Shown here: positions 60,701 through 64,000 of the stretch, one piece after another
Layout of the letters: every line of letters starts with the position of its first letter
Position numbering within the stretch: position 1 is the stretch's first letter
From: Yamagishiella unicocca
Taxonomy: Eukaryota; Chlorophyta; Chlorophyceae; Chlamydomonadales; Volvocaceae
Reading direction: 5' to 3'
DNA: 64,000 nucleotides
NCBI GenBank assembly: GCA_003116995.1
Contig: BDSL01000026.1
Coordinates: 744,001 to 808,000, forward strand
Notes under the pieces: generated by a model
What the model was told of the DNA's origin: nothing
The model's database searches: none
The model's input: only the letters and a program-made list of their open reading frames with translations
Made by a program: the position numbers and the translations under genes

Positions 60701-62066
60701 CGCCAGGCGTAACACATGCACCCCGCGCCGCCACTGCCGCTGCCCCCGCAGATTGTCTCTCGCCCCATTGACCTGGGCACTATCTTCCGGGATCTTGAGG
60801 CGGGCCGGTACTCGGGCCCAGACTCGGGGCCTAACGCGCTGCTCGACGATATCAGGCTGGTCTGGTCCAACTGCCGCCGGTACAACCAGCCGGGTTCGTC
60901 CATCGTGGCAGATGCAGAGCACTGCCGCTCCGCTTTCAACCGTAATTGGCAGCGGCTCGCAGTGCCTGCGGGCCTGCCAGCGGCCACAGCTGGCGCGGCC
61001 AAGCTGGCGGCGCAGGCAGCGGCGGCCACCACAGCCCCGTACGAGCAGCGGGCGCCGATGGCGGTGGCCGTGGCTGCGCCGACGATGGGTTCTCGGCGCC
61101 GTGCCGCAGCTGCTGGGGCCGGAGGCCCTGACTCGGGCCGAGGTGGCGACGGCGGTGCAGGTCGCGGCACGCAGCCAGCATCGTGGCAGGCGGGCGCACA
61201 GGAGGCGCTCCAGCGCTTAATGAACAACCGGGTCGCGGCGTTGTTCTGCCAGGCGGTGGACCCCTCGGAGGCCCCCGGCTACCTGGACGTGGTGTCGCGA
61301 CCCATGGACCTGTCCACCGTGCTGACCAACCTGCGGAACGGGGCCTACACGGTGAGGGGACGACGAGCGCGAAGAACGTTTTTCTTAAGTTGTGGAGCGT
61401 ACGTCTGGTGCCGAAGTGAGCCGGTAGCAGTTGCATTCGCATGCTACTGGCTCCTCCTCACTGTACCTGACACACATCACCTGCAGTAACTCCGCTGCCC
61501 ATGCTCTCGCGCACGGGCCGCCCACGCGGTTTGCACCCTGTCACCACACGTGCACACCTGGAGCCACGCCGTGCCACCACCTGGTCCGCCCTTTCCCCCG
61601 TGACGTGTCATCTCCGCCGCCTCACTTCCGTCCGGCTCAACCCGCAATGCAGGATCTGGGTGAGCTGATGGCTGACGTGGAGCAAATCTGGGAAAATTGC
61701 CGCATATATAACAATAAGAGCTCCCGGGTGTACAAGCTGGGAGAGCAGGCCTCTGCGCAGTGGCACACGGAGTGCAGTGCGCTGAGCGTTGCTGGCTACG
61801 GCAAGCACCAGCGGCGGAGGCGGAGGGTGCAGGCTTTCGCGGGCTCCGACCCGGACGGCGACAGCGAGGACGACGAAGACGAGGGAGGCGGCGGCACCAG
61901 GCGGGGGGCCGCGCAGGGCCGTGGAAGGGGGGTTGCACGTGCTGACGGGGGCGACGCCTACAACAGCGATGGTGCACAGGAAGAAGCTGTTGGCCGGTCC
62001 AGCAAGCGCTCCCGGACCGCAAGGGCCGTCACACAGGAGGGGGCGGGCTATGACTACTACGACTAG
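48787..62066 (+). CDS. Large chromatin protein: AT-hook/RGR, DDT, WHIM-like, three PHD-type fingers, three bromodomains
   Basis: 29 exons, 2373 residues, phases closing: 48787-49335, 49556-49696, 50142-50209, 50498-50906, 51118-51278, 51444-51546, 51899-52073, 52311-52518, 52607-52720, 52842-52881, 53185-53292, 53476-53613, 53773-53945, 54131-54326, 54575-54746, 54951-55247, 55402-55462, 55623-55860, 56218-56319, 56542-56708, 56942-57030, 57212-57355, 57523-57727, 57942-58389, 58604-58678, 58878-59774, 59956-60585, 60752-61351, 61653-62066. RGRGRGRGRGR near 60-72; DDT ~150-240 (NILRSFSWQLKLSPFTL, LLDELHVCVLRTLA, VTWPEFV); WHIM-like 390-443; PHD1 489-531 (CVLCGVGGSLLCCDRCPAAY); CGKCRHC at 697-703; AT-hook PKKGPGRPPRKK; PHD2 ~1300-1356; PHD3 ~1490-1537; bromodomains ~1796-1900, 2000-2100, 2179-2290, each keeping the YN acetyl-lysine pocket. 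The core resembles plant PTM (DDT-PHD), with a BPTF-like C-terminus. Inferred: acetyl/methyl-histone reader in a remodelling complex. The start and the exon 14 acceptor are the least certain. Confidence 0.85.
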
Positions 62067-63222
62067 TATGAACGGTACGGGGGGCGATGTGGGGGCGTGT
62101 AGACTGGCTTGGAACCTCGTTGTCGTTGCAACTACTCTTTACACCTTTCCTAACGCGCGTTAAGCGTCATGGCAAGCTCCATACACCAGCAGGCCTTGAT
62201 GCCATGTTTGTAACATAGGATTACGGTGTTAAACTCTTTGGTGACTGTTGGGTTTTAGGGTGTGTGTGTTTATTGAGAGCGTGGAGTGCGTAGATCGACA
62301 CTCCTCTGACATTCTTGAGTCGCACTTCAGCGGCCAGTACTCGATGTCATGTAAACGAACAGAATAATGGCTCATTCCAGATGCTCAGAACTCCCTGACT
62401 GGCCAGAGAGTCGCGCCAACACTTGACACATAGCACCGCGAGTGGTTGTAATGGTCCGTCGCGGGTCCAGGTATGCCCATCGAGCACCCTATGGGCTTAC
62501 AGTGTGGGGCAGGCCAATCCTGCAATCCAAAACAAGTCCACCCCCACGGCGACAGCCACCCGTGGCAACCATCATCGAAACCTTGCGATCGGCAGTAGTA
62601 AGCGCGACCGTGAAACGGAGTCCTGGACCGCTAGGGTCTTGTATAAACCTGACAGTGCCTATAATAAGGCCCCATCCGAGCGACGCTCAACAGACGAGAC
62701 AACAAGTACAACTCACGCCGTCAACGTACATACCATCTCAACTCTCTTCCAATTACGTCAGCCAAGCGCCCACCTCAACGCGGCCTCAGCAGTATTTGGT
62801 CAGCCCTGCTCGAGCAATCACGCTCAACATGACGCACCCCACCTTAGTAAGTATTCGACTAAGCCTCTTCTGGTAAGCGAACGTCTTGGCCCGTTCCATC
62901 AGCACACCATCCCCACCATTCCTTGCCAGGTCAGGGCATTCGTTTTATGCAGCGAGGTACAAGGCGCCGGTACAAACCAAGTCGTCCCTCATAGCACCAC
63001 CTTAGATTGCTCCAGGTAAGTAAATCGCTGTAGGCGACCAATACACTCGACGCCTCCATAACTGGAGGACAACTACAACCTCCATCTATGCGTGGCACCC
63101 AAAACAGGCTACGCACTGCGCTAGGGGGCGAAAGGAAAAATGACTCTCCTAAAACACAGTACACCAGCAACAATGCGAACTTCCTCACAGCACTCAAAAC
63201 ATGCCTCCTAGCAGACACCCCC
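62067..63222. other. Convergent 3' region between the chromatin gene and FAT
   Basis: About 1.15 kb holding two 3' UTRs. Several overlapping plus-strand frames at 62420-63020 show no domain or coding bias. Confidence 0.5.
62209..62213 (+). terminator. TGTAA poly(A) signal of the DDT/PHD/bromodomain gene
   Basis: TGTAA 143 nt after the stop at 62064-62066, a typical distance and strand. Its presence here supports 62066 as the true gene end. Confidence 0.7.
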
Positions 63223-63753
63223 TTATGCCTTCGGCCGCCAGGTGGTGCGTGCTCGCACCAGCTCGGTGCAGCCGGAGTCGTCGCACTTCTGCAGCATGTG
63301 GAGCAGCTTCACCGCCTGGCTCCCGCTGCAGATGGTGCTTGGGCTGTCCGGCGCCGCGTGCATCTCCAGCGGGTTGCAGTGGGCCTCGATGGTGTTCCCG
63401 GCCTTGCACTCCGCCTTGAAGTCCAGCTCAATCTGCGAGAGGAACCACGTCGCCGCTTCCTTATCGCAGTGCACGTGTGGCTGTCTTAGCCCATCCCACC
63501 GATGCAGGGCAATCATAAACGAGGGGGTTGCCACCTGACGGTATAGCTCTTGTACGCCCCCTGGCAATCACCCTGATGGTGTGTACCCGCCGTGCATAGC
63601 ACAACACACAACTGACCGCACCTCATGCAGCTTGTGCGTGCCGTACACGTCTTCCGGCACGCTTTCTAGCGTCCACGCCAGGTATGTTACATTGTTGATG
63701 TGGCCGTTCATGTCCATGTCGCTGCGGCGGGCCACTTGCGGCGGGCCCTGGAC
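63223..63753 (-). CDS. FAT1: Acyl-ACP thioesterase (FatA/FatB family), C-terminal exons only
   Basis: Releases free fatty acids from acyl-ACP in the chloroplast stroma, ending de novo fatty-acid synthesis. Two exons are in the window: 63753-63622 and 63432-63223 (114 residues to the stop). They contain VARRSDMDMNGHINNVTYLA and LESVPEDVYGTHKLHE, then IELDFKAECKAG. The Asn-x-His pair and the Cys 35 residues after the His have the spacing of the plant thioesterase catalytic motif, so the active site is complete in this part. The last domain ends TTWRPKA. Upstream exons lie right of the window; the intron entering from that side carries repeat B copy 2. FatA versus FatB substrate class cannot be decided from this fragment. 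Algae usually have one FAT gene. Confidence 0.93.
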
Positions 63754-63783
63754 CTGCACGCGATGAAGCCCCCAGGTATGGGG

Positions 63784-63991
63784 TTGCGAGGAAAACACGT
63801 GTACGAAGGAAAACCGTTTAGAACAGACGTTCCCAGATGCATACTGGAGAACTTGGTTGAGGAAACTCATGCTGGAGAACTTGGTTGAGGAAACTAAAGC
63901 CGGAGGTCGTATGTCGACCTTCGGCGGCTAACTAAATCGGCGGCGGCTTCTAGGCTAGCGGAAGCGAGGACCCCGCGCGGCGCAAGGAAAC
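63784..63991 (+). repeat. Dispersed repeat B, copy 2 (inside the FAT intron)
   Basis: Partner of 9756-9945, same block order and orientation. This copy contains an extra 28-bp tandem duplication (ctggagaacttggttgagga at 63844 and 63872) and an internal inverted repeat CCGGAGGTCG/CGACCTTCGG around 63901-63926. Similarity runs almost to the window end, so the element may continue. Confidence 0.8.
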
Positions 63992-64000
63992 AGTTAGGCC

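Noticed and set aside
62251..62258. TTTTAGGG, the Chlamydomonas-type telomere unit
   Set aside because: A single copy in a 3' flank; no array, so not telomeric.
62423..63019. Two overlapping plus-strand frames of 144 and ~198 codons
   Set aside because: Mutually overlapping in different frames, no domain, no splice or start context, between two convergent 3' ends.

Overview
The window is nuclear DNA of a photosynthetic green alga, most likely a volvocine (Chlamydomonas/Volvox-type) species. The evidence is: intron-rich genes with GTGCG/GTGAG-type donors and CAG acceptors, TGTAA poly(A) signals downstream of several stops, plastid and mitochondrial presequences, and proteins of plastid lineage (chloroplast Hsp70, acyl-ACP thioesterase). 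Exons are GC-rich. Introns and intergenic DNA are closer to balanced, so the base composition looks more Volvox-like than C. reinhardtii-like. This is inference; no search was run. Exon joins were made by eye, and in every fully assembled gene the summed exon lengths close to a multiple of three with matching intron phases.

Layout. 1-4834 (+): 3' part of chloroplast HSP70B. 6796-8719 (-): ATP sulfurylase. 10602-12023 (-): U2AF35 splicing factor. 13509-18716 (+): a mitoribosomal small-subunit protein (mS35/S24-S35 type) carrying a very large insertion. 20442-21257 (-): membrane-anchored DnaJ-type zinc-finger protein. 23336-25825 (-): repeat-bearing protein with a possible thylakoid-lumen signal. 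26.4-27.2 kb: long inverted repeat. 28567-29514 (-): tyrosine-rich secreted/type I membrane protein. 31526-36963 (+): LOV-LOV'-Ser/Thr kinase. 38177-42305 (-): mitochondrial pyruvate dehydrogenase kinase family member. 43312-46922 (-): eIF5. 48787-62066 (+): 29-exon DDT-WHIM-PHD-triple-bromodomain chromatin protein of about 2373 residues. 63223-63753 (-): 3' part of acyl-ACP thioesterase, running off the right edge.

These are unrelated single nuclear genes, not a pathway cluster. They cover plastid proteostasis, sulfate activation, splicing, mitochondrial translation, carbon-entry control, translation initiation, light signalling, chromatin reading and fatty-acid release. The LOV kinase and PDK genes converge; PDK and eIF5 are in tandem; eIF5 and the chromatin gene are divergent across about 1.9 kb.

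The most notable items are: a phototropin-like sensor (one photochemically complete LOV plus one degenerate LOV) on a SNF1/CAMK-like rather than AGC kinase; the DDT/PHD/three-bromodomain fusion; the 229-bp-arm inverted repeat full of GGCATGCC palindromes; and two families of dispersed repeats with copies at opposite ends of the window.
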